Below are positions 11,640-53,549 of a DNA stretch of 64,000 bases, piece by piece. The notes beneath the pieces were generated by a model. It saw only the letters and a list, made by a program, of their open reading frames with translations, had not been told where the DNA came from and did no database searches. How positions within the stretch are numbered: the first letter of the stretch is position 1; the number at the start of each line of letters is the position of its first letter. The DNA comes from Proteles cristata cristata (Eukaryota > Chordata > Mammalia > Carnivora > Hyaenidae), in the NCBI GenBank assembly GCA_017311185.1, contig JAESUZ010002394.1, positions 310,001 through 374,000 on the forward strand, read 5' to 3'. The translations under genes were made by a program, and so were the position numbers.

Positions 11640-13400
11640 CAATAAGAAGTTCCACCTCCGTCCCCAAAGACTCCCCTCTGAGATGCATTCTGAGACACTG
11701 AGATCAACCTCCATTAAAAAAGGAAAAGGCTTGGGGCGCCTGGGTGGCTTAGTCGGCTTAGTTGGTTAAGCGGTTAAGCGTCCGTCTTTCGCTTAGGTCA
11801 TGATCTCACGGTTCGTGGGTTCAAGCCCTGCGTCGGGCTCTGTGCTGACTACCAACTCAGAGCCTGGAGCCTGTTTCGGTCTGTGACTCCCTCTCTCTCT
11901 GATCCTCCCCTGCTCACACTGTCTCTCTCTCTCCTAGAAATAAATAAAACATTTTAAAAAATTCTTTAAAAAAAAAAAGGAAAAGGCTTATCTTCTCTTG
12001 TAATACCACTTGACCTCAGTATAGGCTAGAGGATGGGGAAGTCTGACCAGAAAATGGTAGTCTTAACTATAACCCTATATTGCTACGTAATCTCTTCTTT
12101 AAGAGACTAGAAAAAAAATGGGCAGAGATCATTTACATCCAGGCCTGTACAGCCCTCAAGGATGACCTGAACAAATATAGAACATGCACAGTGGGGAAGG
12201 GCCATTTAGACTTTGACTCTAAGGAAAAAACTATCACAGGAGATCCCTTTAAGGAACAACCCAAGACCGGAGAGCAACACCCTAATGTGGTCAGCTCTAG
12301 CTAAGCAACTATCCACCCCCACCCCACCCCACCCCTCAACCAATCTATCCTCCTTTACCAGAGTCAGGTCAAGAGAAAGAGCTGCTGTGCCCCCTATAGG
12401 AAGTGGTGGGTAGGCCTCACGGAACCACAAGAGTACCTGTTTCCTTTTTAGTGTCAGATCTCAGGTAGTGCTCTAAGCACCTAGGTCAGTTTTCTGAGAA
12501 TACGAGCAAATTTACTGAAGACTTCAGGAGTCTGACTCAGTGTTTTGACCTAACCTGTTAGGACCTTACAGTCATTCTCTCTCTTTGCTGAACCACAAAG
12601 GAGACATTCTGCATCTGGGCGGAGTTGCAAACCCATGCAGATGCCCTTCATGCTGCCCAGCCTATCAGATACCTGGTAGGAATGACAGCAGTACCTCAGA
12701 TAGACCCCAGTTGGAATTATCAGGTTGGGCACCAGGGACTAGCCTTTAAGGACCACATGGTACTATGCCTTTTGGAGGAAATGAAGAGTTGTATCATCAA
12801 AGCCAGTGAATTATGACAAGATTAGGGAAATGACCCTAGAGTTAGGCAAAATTCCTTCCCTCTTCCAATCTTGCTTGGTAGAAGGGCTGTAAAAGTTCAC
12901 TAATGTAGACCCAGACACTCCAGAAGGGCAATTAATCCTGGGACCCACTTCATAAGCCAATCAGCCACCGATATTCACAGAAAGCTCCAAAAGATCGCTT
13001 TAGGCCCCAAACTCCCTTTAACCAGCTTATAGATGTGGCCTTCTCTGTCGTCAGCAACTGAGATCAGGCTGAGGAGGAAAGGAAGAAACAACAAGGACAA
13101 AGGCAGGCTGGGCTTTTAGCTGTCGCCATTAGGGCACCTGATACACCTCAGGTGTACCAACCCCTCAAAAGACCACGATCAAGAAGCTTGTTTCTCCTGT
13201 GGGTGCCTGAACTAGTGGAAACAAGAAGCCCTCCAAAGGCGCTCTATTCCTTATGTGGATGCAAAGGGCACTGAAAGACGGACTGCTCTCGAGTCCAAAG
13301 GGAGCCAAGATCTGATCCTTTACCAGTTATGGCCCTAAGTGACTGATGGGGCCCGAGTTTCCTAGAGGCCCCAAAAAAGACCATCAACATTCCAAGGGAG
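11640..13400 (+). pseudogene. gag remnant of the provirus
   Basis: Matrix-like sequence resumes around 11,990-12,200 after a SINE splits it. A capsid-like segment at about 12,625-13,010 (IDPSWNYQVGHQGL region) and a nucleocapsid-like part follow. Several frameshifts and stops break it. The virion structural protein in intact relatives; here not expressible. Confidence 0.7.
11733..11975 (+). mobile_element. SINE, felid CAN type, inside gag remnant
   Basis: Flanked by AAAAAGGAAAAGGCTT duplications at about 11,716 and 11,975. Its head carries a small internal duplication of the CTTAGTCGG/GGTTAAGCG region. Confidence 0.88.
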
Positions 13401-13660
13401 GAACCATGGGTAACTCTTGAAATGGCAGGGAAGCCTGTCAGATTTCTCATGTACTCCGGAGCCCCATATTCAGTCCTTATTTCCCATTCAGGACCCCTGA
13501 CTTCGGAAGTACAGTCTATTGTTGGGGTAGAGGCAAAGTCAAAATCAGGATACCTCACCCAACCCCTACTTTGTTCATGGAGAAATTATCTTGTAACTCA
13601 TAATAAGCTCCTGGTCAAGCTAGAATGCTCAAGCCCTCTATTGGGAAGGGATTTCATTTA
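13401..13660 (+). pseudogene. Retroviral protease remnant
   Basis: The frame at 13,422-13,694 matches the retropepsin layout, including the LLGRDF end, but the catalytic Asp of the D-S/T-G-A motif is replaced by Tyr (YSGA). The L1 inserted at its end cuts it off from pol. Confidence 0.7.
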
Positions 13661-14163
13661 TTACTTCTTTTTTTTTTTGCAAGTTTTTATTTAAATTCCA
13701 ATTAGTTAACATACAGCGTACTATTAGTTTCAGCTGTAGAATTTAAATAATTCAACACTTATATACAACACCTGGTGCTCATCACGATAATAGCACTCCT
13801 TAATTCCTATCACCTATTCAACCCCCGATCATAGAAATCAGTTCTCTACAGTTAAGAATCTATTTCTTGACTTGCTTCTCTTTTTTCCCCCCCCTATATT
13901 CATTTATTTTGTTTCTTAAATTCCACATGAGTGAAATCCTGTTATTTGTCTTTCTCTGACTTATTTTGCTTAGAGCCAAACTCTCTAGCTCCATCCATAT
14001 TGTTGCAAATGCTAATATTTCATTCTTTTTTTATGGCTAATATTCCATTGTATATATGTATACCATATCTTCTTTATCCATTCATCAGCCAATGGACATT
14101 TAGGCTTTTTCATAATTTGGCTATTATTGATAGCGTTGCTGTAAACATTGGGGTGCATGTACC
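13660..14163 (-). mobile_element. L1 3' fragment, antisense, between pro and pol
   Basis: Begins with T11 (reverse A tail) and the L1 3' end TTTAAATTCCAATTAGTTAA. Target duplications GGGAAGGGATTTCAT (13,643) and GGGAAAGGATTTCAT (14,165) bracket it. Confidence 0.88.
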
Positions 14164-14179
14164 TGGGAAAGGATTTCAT

Positions 14180-15180
14180 ATTCATCCTTGGAGATACTCT
14201 CAACCTCCCAGAAACAAGGACCCTCTTCCCAGTTAGCCTGCACCCCCCCCCCACCTCTGTTCCACTCAAGGAAGACCCTCGTAATATTTCCCAACAAATC
14301 TGGGACCAAGTTAATCCCCAGATGTGGGACAAAGGAACTCCAAGAAAACAATATTTACAATACCTGAAAAAAATCACTTTAAAGGACAAAAATACCCCTG
14401 CAAACGCCAGTAAACCTAAAGTCCAATGAGGCCTCTAGACCTTAATAAACAAGTTCCTAAAACATGGCCTTCTAGTTCCTTGCCAGTCTCCCTGAAATTC
14501 TCCCAATTTTAAACCCAAACAGGGAACACTGGATGGTCCAAACCTCTAGGCAATAAACAAGGCTGTCATTCGTCTCCACCCCATTAGGCCTAATCCCTAC
14601 ACTATCTTAACCCAGATATCTAAAGCCACCATGTGGTTCACAGTCCTGGATCTTTAAGATGCTTTATTTTGCATACCTTTACATCCAAATCTCAGTATTT
14701 CTTTGCTTTTAAATAGACTACTCTATCTACCAATGTAACTCAGAAGTATACCTGGACAGTCTAGCAACAGGGCTTTAGGAACAGTCCCCACCCCTCTGAC
14801 AGTGCTCTTGTCAGAGTACTCAGCTCACTGTAGCCACTGAGCTCTCCTGCAACACACAGATGATAACTCATCTGTAGCCACTCTAAGGAAGAATCAGATA
14901 AAAACACCGTCTGAGTTCTAAACTTCCTGGGAGAACAAAGGTATAAAGTTGCTCAACAAAGGCCCAAATTTCCAAAGAGGAGTATTTTATTTGGGGTATG
15001 TTCTGACGCTGGGAAGGTGGGTACTTTCTGTGAAGTACAAAGAAATTATATTGCATGTAGGCCCACCACAAACAAAAAAGCAGCTTAGAATGTTTTTGGG
15101 GATGGCAGGCTTGTGCCAAATCTGGATTCCAAGGTTTGGATGAATAGGAAGCCCTTGTATGAGGGTTTAAAGGAGCCAGA
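14180..15180 (+). pseudogene. Reverse transcriptase remnant
   Basis: Sequence at about 14,949-15,143 matches the thumb/connection end of gamma-type RT (YLGYVLTLG; FLGMAGLCQIWIPRFG). Upstream parts near 14,530-14,900 are heavily scrambled with stops. Confidence 0.75.
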
Positions 15181-16040
15181 TGCTGACCTGCTTAAATAGA
15201 CAAGAAAATACAATAGGTTTTTCAAAAAATAAGAGCCTGCTCACAAACAGTCCTTGCACTAAGAATTCCTAACCTTAAAAAGCCCTTCAAATTGTTTGTG
15301 GCTGAAAGGCAAAGGGTAGCCCTCGGGGTACTTATTCAAAATTTAGGATGAGGCCCACAGCCAGTGGCCTATTTTTCTAACAACTGGACACAGTGGCAGC
15401 CAGATGGCCAGGATACCTGAGGGCAGTCACTGCCCACTGCACTTTCATTAGAGGAAGCTACCCAGTTAACCTTAGGTCAGTCCCTGGAAGTACAAACTAT
15501 ACACCCTATAGGAAGCCTTAGAGATTAAAATAAATACTGGCTAACAGGAGAGCTACCTCCTTTAGTATCTGGATCTACTCTAGAGGTGATCCTTAAACTA
15601 TGTCAAATTCTTAACCTGACTACTCTCCCGCCATGCAAAGGAGATAAAAACATACTCACTCCTGTGTGGAAACCACAGAAGACTCCTGTGTGGAAACCAC
15701 AGCAGTTTTTAAAAAGGGATTAAGGGGGCCAAACCTTTGTCAGGTAAACCTTCACCAGGTCACAGAAGCAGGAGGTCTGTCCCCACTACATTGACACAAA
15801 AGGTTGAGCTTATTGCCTTAACTAGAGCCTTACAGTTAGGAAAGGACAAACGAGCTAACATCTACACTGACTCTAAGTATGCCTTTCTTGTTCTCCACAC
15901 CCATGCTACCGTTTGGAAAGAAAGGGGGCTTTTAACTGCCAAATACTCCCCCGTACATCACCAAGTGATCCTTGATCTCTTAAAAGCAGTACAGGAACCT
16001 ACAGAAGTGGCCATAATCCAATGCAGGGGCCATTAAAGGG
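15181..16040 (+). pseudogene. RNase H remnant
   Basis: The open stretch 15,737-16,036 carries ELIALTRAL, IYTDSKYAF and CRGH, the RNase H hallmarks. The Glu and Asp of those motifs remain, but the upstream part is broken by stops. A short repeated segment around CTCCTGTGTGGAAACCACAG occurs twice at 15,660-15,705. Confidence 0.8.
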
Positions 16041-17120
16041 GAAATGCTAATATTATTGCAGGAAACAACTGAGCAAACAATGAGGCTATAAATGGGGTCC
16101 TGGCAGCACTTCCAATACAGACAGCCTTACTCCCCCATGGGCCAATCCTCCAACAAAGGCCCCAATGTACAGAAAGGAAAATAAAGTAGGCTCAGCAGAA
16201 AGGCTACCAACTAGATCATAACGGATGGTGGACACAAGACCAAAAGGTGATGCTTCTCTAGGCATCCAATGGAAAATCATCAAGGGAACACACAACTTCT
16301 TTCATATGAGAAGAGATCCATTAATCTCCTTAGTTGATAAGAACCTTTTTAGGAATTGGCACGTCACGAGTATCAAGGAAGAGTTATCACCAGGGCCTGT
16401 GATCTATGTTATAAAAACACCTTTAGAGGAAAGCTTAGACCACCTCCACTCTTCTAGCCCGTCCAAAGGTGAGGCACACACCCTAAAGAGAGCTGGCAGA
16501 TAGACTTCACACAAATGCTCCCATCTCAGGGATAAATACCTCCTAGTCTTTGTGGACACCTTCATTGGTTGCATAGAGGCTTATCCTGCTAGAACAGGAA
16601 AAGCTCAAGAGGTATTAAAAGCCCTATTAAAGGGAATTATCCTGTGCTTTGGGCTTCTAAAGTTTCCACAGAGAGATAATGACCTCCTTTATTGCAAAGC
16701 TTATTCAACATTTGTTTTTGCTTTGAGAATTCATTACTACCTCCATGTTGCCTGGAGATTCCAATCCTCAGGAAAGGTTGGGCTAATCAAAACCCTTAAA
16801 ACAATCTTGGCCAAACTTTGCCAGGAAACCTCAGAATCCTGGACAAAACTCACGCCCATAGCCTTCCTGTGAATGAGAACGGCTCCCAAAAGAGACCTCC
16901 AACTCAGCCCTTTGTAAAATTGAATGGAAGAGCTTTCTTTATGGCAGATCTGCTGTTTGATTCAGAAATGCATGAACTTATAAAACATTTAATTGTCCTA
17001 GGGCAGATACAGCAGGTTATCAAAGATTATGGCAACAAAGTTTTGCCTGTGCCTAAGGAAGAACCTGTCCCTGCCCAGTTCAGGCCAGGGGACATGATTT
17101 TATTAAAAACTTGGTGAAAG
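16041..17120 (+). pseudogene. Integrase remnant
   Basis: The zinc-binding N-part is full of stops; the catalytic core is recognisable at 16,552-16,872 (FVDTFIGCIEAYP; LAKLCQETSESW). The motif around the second catalytic Asp is altered. A later frame at 16,818-17,117 covers the C-terminal part. Confidence 0.78.
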
Positions 17121-18444
17121 TGCTCCCTTTCAGATCAATTAGATCCCAAATGAAAGCAGCTCTGCCAGGTTCTTCTTAGCACTCCAACAGCAGTTAAGCT
17201 TCAAGGCATAACTAGCTAGGTTAATCTGTCTAGAATAAAGCCAGTGGTTCCAGACTCCCCACAACCAAATACTAAAGAAATTCCATTCTATTCCTAAGCC
17301 TGTGGAAGATCTACATGACATCTTCAAAAAGATAAGTGCTTGATATACATTTGTTTTATATTGTTAGCTATCAACTTGATTTTTCTTATACTGGTTCTCC
17401 TCCTTGTGAACCTTTGCCTATATGGACCTTTAAACTGATTTCCTTATTAATCTTCAGACATACTCCAAAAAATCACATTTTATCTTATTCTAATCACTGC
17501 TCTAACTTGTGAAGGTCCACAGGGGTAAAGGGAAAACTGTTTCAAATCTTTCCATCATAATCTCCCAGGGGGATAACTTTTAGCTGCTGGATCTGTCATT
17601 TACATTCTCAAGAAGACACTTCTTACATCTTGTTTTATCTCATTCATTCTCCCAGTATAATTCACCTCCAAACAAAACAAAACAAAACAAAACAAAACTA
17701 TACTGGACCTAGTTCTCTTCCCCTAGAAGGGATACTTGTTGACCCAAATTGGAACATATGTGGACTTACCCACTCTCATCACCCAAGACATCTCAGGAAT
17801 TAGTCCTTGATTTTACTTAACTTCTGAGTCCATGCTGTCAAATAACACACAGACAAATCCAAAAGATGAGTCAGCTGCCAAATAACAACACCTCTTCACA
17901 GGATAACTCAAGATTCTTGGACAATCAAATAATTTCTAACTTAAGTTTAATGCACTAAGTACAATATAGGGTATGCTTGCTTAGAAAATAAAAATAATGC
18001 AGATTGTGATGTCACCCTCCTTACCTATGCTCAGATGCTCCCCAGAATAAAAGAAGAACTTCTCCACCCTAAATGCACACATAATCTTTCAGGTGAGTCC
18101 CGCAGCTGTAGAATCTGGAAACAGTGAGTTATCCCATAACTTTATATGCCCCTCCCAATTATCTCCTTGCCTGTGGACATCCTTCTCACAACCCACAGGA
18201 ACCAATCTTTACCCAACTTGTATCGGCCAAGGATTTCTTTGCATTGATAACCTCAAACATTGGGGCAGTTACACAACAGGGTATGTGGTTTTTCCAGGAG
18301 TCTGCATATATAATTCTACCCAACCCTATGCTAGAGCCTGAAGGGCAACAAGCCTTGTATTGGCTGGAATAGTAGGTACCCTTGGTGCTAGCCCCTTGGG
18401 TGGGATTTGTATACCATGAAACCACTCTGTGAAATCTGACAGCA
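17121..18444 (+). pseudogene. env surface-unit remnant
   Basis: Diverged sequence between integrase and the env transmembrane part. Contains an (AAAAC)n tract at 17,670-17,699. Only short frames remain (for example 18,124-18,372). Confidence 0.5.
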
Positions 18445-18920
18445 ATGTTAGATAAACTAGCTTTCACCACTGCATCCACTTGCTCAGATCTCTCCAGGCC
18501 ACACCAATCTTTGGCTGGTATAGTTCTGGACAACAGGCTGGTTTTGGATTACTTATTGGCTGAGCAAGGTGCAGTATGTGCTGTCATTAACAAAACATGT
18601 TGCACTTATGTCAACACCACTGGACAGATGGAAGACAACATCTGAAAATTATATGACCAAGCCAAAGGGCTCCACCAAATGACCAAAGCGGCTGATATCA
18701 CTAATGCTATTTGGAACGCTGTGTGTGAGGTGCTTCCATCTATACCCTGGTTCTTGCCCTTTTTAGGTCCACTAGTGGCTATATTGTCACTTTTAGTTTT
18801 TGGACCTTGTTTGTTTAACTTGCTTGTCATATTTGTCTCTTCCAGACTCCAACAATTTCACCTCCAGATGATGATGATAGGCATTTCAACCTATATCCCC
18901 CATGAAGACGAAACTTAACC
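18445..18920 (+). pseudogene. env transmembrane-subunit remnant
   Basis: Two open stretches in one frame, 18,445-18,645 and 18,679-18,918, are separated by a stop at 18,643-18,645. The first has the CX6CC motif typical of gamma-type TM proteins; the second has a hydrophobic membrane anchor. No start or surface unit is joined to it, so it cannot make a full envelope. Confidence 0.8.
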
Positions 18921-19111
18921 CACATCCCCTCGAACAATCCACAGCTTCCTTCTACTCCCCACTGTCCTTCCAGGTTTCCTAAAACCTAGACAGCAAAGAC
19001 TTCTGGAGCCCTCAGGCAGGGTGAATGTCCCATACCAGCATGAAGTAGTTACGTTAAGATGGATTGTCACCCATTTTCTCTTAAAAGATTTTGAGGGTCC
19101 AGAGTCCTTGC

Positions 19112-19119
19112 AGGGGGAA
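19112..19119 (+). other. Polypurine tract of the provirus
   Basis: AGGGGGAA directly before the TG of the 3' LTR, the expected plus-strand primer position. Confidence 0.65.
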
Positions 19120-19624
19120 TGTTAGAGTAGGCAGGTAGTTAGGCTTTCCCAGGGTGCCTGGAGGCCAGCAAAAGGGAAGTCAAGGCCCTTTATCAGTAAA
19201 GTTAGCAACCTGTCCTGGCAGCATTCCACAAACAAAGCCACAAGGAGCTAAATCAAACCAGAGAGGCCCAAGATAAAGAAGGCCAGAGACCTGACCAAGT
19301 AAGGGAGAAAAGACCCTGAATGAAACCCTGTTTCCCTCAAAATCCCCTACCCAGGTAATGAATATCCCATGCTTCGGTTAACGACTGTTAATAAAGGATA
19401 GAGACCAATCCCAGAGGCAGCTCTCCCTGGAGGTTGCCCACTCTTACATCTCTAGAGTGTACTCTCTATTTTATAGACTCTTCACTTGTGCTACTCAACC
19501 AATGTGCCTGGGCTATCCTTGAATTCTTTTCCTGCAATGAGACCAAAAGCCTCGAGCAACATCCTGGGCATGGGCTGGGCAGAGGCCTCAGGGCCCAGAG
19601 ATCTCCCTGGTTCACCCAATTACA
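19120..19624 (+). repeat. 3' LTR of the provirus
   Basis: Starts TGTTAGAGTAGGCAG and ends near AATTACA. It keeps an AATAAA at 19,390-19,395 that the 5' LTR has lost. Confidence 0.87.
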
Positions 19625-19992
19625 TATTGATGTAGCAAACTTCATTGTTGTCTTATTTTATGGAATTACCACAGCCACCCCAACCTTCAACAACCACTAC
19701 CCTGATCCGTCAGCAGCCATCAACATTGATGCAAGACCCTCCACCAGCAAAAAAGATTCTACTCAAAGCTCACATGATAATTAGCACTTTTTAGTAATAA
19801 AATATTTTTAAATTAAGGCGTGTAAATTTTTTTGACATCATGTTATTGCATATTTAGTAGACTGTAGTACAGTATAAACCTAACTTTATATACACTGGAA
19901 AAACCAAAAATTTCATTTGACCCACTTTATTGTGATATTTGCTTTATTGGTATGGTCTGGAACCAAACCCAAAGTATCTCCAAGGTGTGCCT
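19625..19992 (+). mobile_element. Tigger1-like DNA transposon, right arm
   Basis: Continues the left arm (GCAAACTTCATTGTTGTCTT, then CCACAGCCACCCCAACCTTC) to the terminal inverted repeat, ending AAGGTGTGCCT. Confidence 0.8.
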
Positions 19993-20015
19993 ATATAATA
20001 AAAAAAATTTTTTTT

Positions 20016-20235
20016 GATATAGGGTTACTGAGTGGCTTGGTTAAGCATCTGACTTCAGCTCAGGTCATGCTCTCCTGGGTTCATAAGTTTGAGGCCTGTG
20101 ATGGACTCTCTGCTGTTAGCATAGAACTTGCTTTGGATGCTCTATCCCTCTGTCCCTGCCACTCCCACACTTGCACATACATGCTTTCTCTCTCTCTCTC
20201 TCTTTCAAAAATAAACATTAAAAAAAAACAAAATA
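20016..20235 (+). mobile_element. SINE, felid CAN type
   Basis: Diverged head GGGTTACTGAGTGGCTTGG, CT repeat and A tail. Confidence 0.8.
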
Positions 20236-20239
20236 ATAA

Positions 20240-21060
20240 TTCGATATAATATTTGTCTAATTAAATTGGGAAAATCATCCAGAAAGTGGAACAAGAAGAA
20301 AAAAAAGATAGAAAATAGAACAAGTAAGAAAAAATGTCATTCAAGAAGGTCAAACATCTGAGTAATGAATGTCTGAAAAAAGAAGACACACAATGAGGGA
20401 GAAGGAAGATAGAGAAATTAGCAATAAATAATACCAGAAAAATTTCCAGAACTGAGACATATGTTTCAAGATCAAACACAGCCTATCAAATACCACCCCC
20501 ATAAGAATGAAGAAAAACCCATAACCAAGATACATGATGGTATCTGAGAACACTGGGAATAAAGAGAAAATCCTCAAACTTCTTGAGACGAAACAAAACA
20601 GAAACAGGTTACATATAAAGAAATTACCTGAAGATGAAGTAGGCAAATTCTCCCTATTCCTTGACTTTAGCCCAGTGAGACTGATTTTATACTGTGATCT
20701 CCAAAATTTGTAAGATAATGAATTTGTGTTGTTTTAGAAAATGAAAAGAAAATAAAATTATCTACAAAGAATAGGAACACGAGGTAAGATTTCTCATGAC
20801 AATACGGGAAGCTAAAACTCCGTGAAGCAAGCCCTTTAATATTCTCACTAAAAATTATTTTCAACAGAGAATTCTATACTCCGCCAGAATAAAGACCATA
20901 CATACATGCCAGGTCTAATGAAAAGGGGGGAGGGAGCACCCGCCTGCAACATTCTCAAGAAACTCTTAGAGGAGAGGTTCCACAAAGCGAGAAAAGGGAA
21001 GATAGAGATTCAGGAAATAGAGGATCCTTTCAGGAATGAGGCAGAGGGCCTTCCTGGATG
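20240..21060 (+). repeat. Old LINE-like remnant (L1/HAL1 type)
   Basis: Phrases such as GGGAATAAAGAGAAAATCCT and AGAATTCTATACTCCGCCAG echo the ORF1-side of ancient L1/HAL1 elements. Highly decayed with no long sense frame. Confidence 0.45.
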
Positions 21061-21095
21061 GCTGTGCTCAATGAGGCACCACGAGATCATTTGAA

Positions 21096-21490
21096 TACAG
21101 TGGCTCTCAAACTTTGATGTGCACGGGAATCAACGGGGGATCTTGCTGAAATGCAGATTCTCATTCAGTAAGTGTGGGTAGGCCAGAGATTCTGAATTCT
21201 TTTTAAGTTCATTTTTGTTTTTTAGAGAAAGAGAGCGAGCGAGCGAGCGCACGCGTCCAAGTGCACACCCGCAAGCTGGGGAGGAGCAGAGAGACTGGGA
21301 GAGGGAATCCCAAGCAGGCTCTGCCCTGTCAGCATGGAGCTGGATCCCACAAAACGTGGTATCATGACCTGAGCCAAAACCAAGAATCAGAAGCTTAAGT
21401 GACCGAGTCACTCAGGCACCCTGGATTCCGAATTTTTAACAAGCTCTCCTCAGAATGCTAATGTGGATGGTTCTGGGCTACAATTTGTAC
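21096..21490 (+). mobile_element. MER5A-like hAT transposon split by a SINE
   Basis: Starts CAGTGGCTCTCAAACTTTGA; the right part lies at 21,421-21,490. Duplications GATTCTGAATTC and GATTCCGAATTT flank the SINE insertion. Confidence 0.65.
21203..21420 (-). mobile_element. SINE, felid CAN type
   Basis: Reverse copy with a GAGCGAGCGAGCGAGC expansion near 21,232-21,250. Confidence 0.82.
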
Positions 21491-21724
21491 AGCAGGGTGT
21501 AGAGAACACAATTCTTACAAAGAATGAGAGAAACTGATTTCCTCCTGAAAGATCACTAAGAATGAGTTAGGGTTAGGTAACAATAGTGCAGTGGAGGAGG
21601 TAGAGAGACGGAAGGAAGGCAGGCAACAATTACTCTTTTAAATAAATACAAATCAAGGAGAAACGAGGGTTTGGGTGGGGGCAGTGCCATGCATCCAGTC
21701 TTGCTACTATTAAACACCTAAAGA
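21491..21724. other. HPF1 upstream flank
   Basis: No gene or clear repeat seen. Purine-rich, leading into the CpG island. Confidence 0.4.
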
Positions 21725-22038
21725 AAAAGGCCGGATCACCTTAACGGATCAAAATTCGGGACGCTGGAGTCTCAGAAGCATCCCTGGAGTTAGTAGCGTC
21801 TCCCTGCGCTAGAGTAGCTTGCGCGGGGACGCAAGAAGGGTGGATCTAAGCTTCACCCCCGCCGCCCTGTGGGAAAGTGGGCGGGGCCTCGCGGGGCGGG
21901 GCGTCGAACGAGCCTTTTCTCTTAGGCGTGGCCCTGGCAGCAGAGTGATTCTGATTGGTGTCTCTTGATCCGGAAGCAGTTGCCGGCGCTCGGAAGCAAC
22001 GGCGGGACGCGGGCTTCCACGGGCCCTGCGAGTGCAGA

Positions 22039-51983
<29,945 letters not shown>

Positions 51984-52088
51984 ATGAGAATTGGGTTTCT
52001 TTTGGTGTACAGTATTTTAAAGCATAGTGTTAAACTTGTGAATTTGTTTTTAAGGAATACAGAAAATAAATTGATGGAAATATTTACT
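51984..52088 (+). other. HPF1: HPF1 3'UTR (short)
   Basis: About 100 bp between the TGA stop and the first canonical poly(A) signal. It is AT-rich and contains no repeat. Confidence 0.75.
52065..52070 (+). terminator. HPF1: HPF1 poly(A) signal AATAAA
   Basis: Canonical AATAAA 82 bases after the stop, followed within about 50 bases by a T/GT-rich stretch (GCTGGTTTCTTTCATGTG) suitable as a downstream element. Cleavage is expected at about 52,083-52,092. Confidence 0.75.
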
Positions 52089-52310
52089 AAAAACTTTTAC
52101 AAAGCTCTTCTAGCTGGTTTCTTTCATGTGCAGATAAATGGCAGGCAGTGATCTAAATGGTGATGCCCTAATCACATCTGAATGACAACTGAAGTCGTCC
52201 TCTAACATGTCACAGCAAGTCACTCTCTACTGCTTTTAACATATGGGCACTAAAAATGTATTTCTCAGACTAGAATTAATAGCCATAGCTTTAAGGACTA
52301 GATTTATGGG

Positions 52311-52477
52311 GGTGCCTAGGTGGCTAAGAAGGTTGTGTGTCCCAACTCTTGATTTCAGCTCAGGTCATGATCCCAGGATTGTGGGATAAAGGTGTGTGTC
52401 AGGCTTAAGCACTGCTTAAGATTCTGTCTCTCTCCCTCCCTCCTTCCCTCCCTCTCCCTCTCTCTTAAAAAAAAAGG
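52311..52477 (+). mobile_element. SINE, felid CAN type, shortened
   Basis: Head GGGTGCCTAGGTGGCTAAGA, tail with a (CCTT/CCCT)n tract at 52,430-52,466. Confidence 0.8.
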
Positions 52478-53336
52478 TGGGGGGACCAGATTCATGGGTG
52501 ATGGAGAGGACATAGGAGAAACAAACTTGGAAGGTGCCTGACCCCAGACGTACCAAAGCTGCATTTTAACAGTATCTCCAGCTAATTCATATGTAGTCTG
52601 GTTACCTATTAGGTATATCATTAAAGCCGTTCTTGGATTCACTATTTACTAATCAATATAGCATAGAATATTGATACACAGTATAGTGTACTAATCACTA
52701 GACCATTGATTTAGATTTGAAAATTTTCTGCAAATGTTATCATTGGATTTCTAGTACAAATCTGGATACAACTGTATTTTACCAGATTCACATCCTATTT
52801 AAATCTGACAAAATGTCCTTCACCTTAAAAATAGAGAGCAAACCATGAAATGTAAAATAGCAAACTGGGGATTGAGCTCTCGGGGAAACAGCATATATGC
52901 TTCTTCCCCTTCTTATGAAGTTAAAGAAAGCCCTTAGGTCCTCTAATAACCCCAATTTGCAGAAGATTGACTTGACTTACCCAAAGAACTTTTGTTGAAC
53001 AGCCAGTATCCAAAATCTACTTACTCTGTCAGCTGCCTCCTTAAAATAACTTGAGATCCTTAACTCTTTTTGATCTAAAGTATGACGTAATTGTAAGCAA
53101 ACACTCTGAACCAGGTTTTTTAATACGAGTACCTTGTCTCCCCATTTAGGCTATACGCTTTTAAGAACATACAGTTTATCAGTACATATCCCCTTCGGTC
53201 ACACAAACCTTTGAATATATATGTATTTGTTGAATAAAATGACCCTATTCCATACTCCTGGGTGCCAGATAAAAATCATACTAGCAAAACTCGGGAAACT
53301 ACCTTGAGATGCCTTTAAGAATTCTTGACTTCTCAG
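52478..53336. other. Intergenic between HPF1 and CLCN3 ends
   Basis: AT-rich, no gene or clear repeat recognised. Confidence 0.45.
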
Positions 53337-53549
53337 GGGGCACCTGGGTGGCTTAGTCGGTTAAGCGTCCGACTTTCGCTTAGGTCATGATCTCGCGGTT
53401 CGTGGGTTCGAGCCCCGCGTCGGGCTCTGTGCTGACTGCCAGCTCAGAGCCTGGAGCCTATTTCAGCCTGTGACTCCCTCTCTCTCTGACCCTCCCCTGC
53501 TCACGCTCTCTCTCTCTCCTAAAAATAAACATTAAAAAAAAATTAAAAA
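53337..53549 (+). mobile_element. SINE, felid CAN type, young-looking
   Basis: Near-consensus, with perfect 17-bp target duplications AATTCTTGACTTCTCAG at 53,320 and 53,550 and an intact B box GGTTCGAGCCCC. Confidence 0.95.

Larger units (their letters stand above)
9439..19624 (+). mobile_element. Endogenous retrovirus, class I (gamma-like), decayed provirus
   Basis: Two LTRs about 500 bp long, both TG...CA, bracket remnants in the order gag, pro, pol, env. Flanking 4-bp duplications are TATC (9,435-9,438) and TATT (19,625-19,628), a C-to-T change at a CpG; 4 bp suits gamma-type integration. LTRs differ by roughly one base in eight to ten by eye, so the insertion is old. It interrupts a Tigger1 element and was later hit by two SINEs and one L1. 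All reading frames are broken; no intact gene remains. Confidence 0.9.

Noticed and set aside
11134..11769. 211-codon + frame starting Met-Gly, suggesting an intact gag
   Set aside because: Composition and motifs are not gag-like, it ends inside a SINE, and real gag similarity lies downstream in broken pieces.
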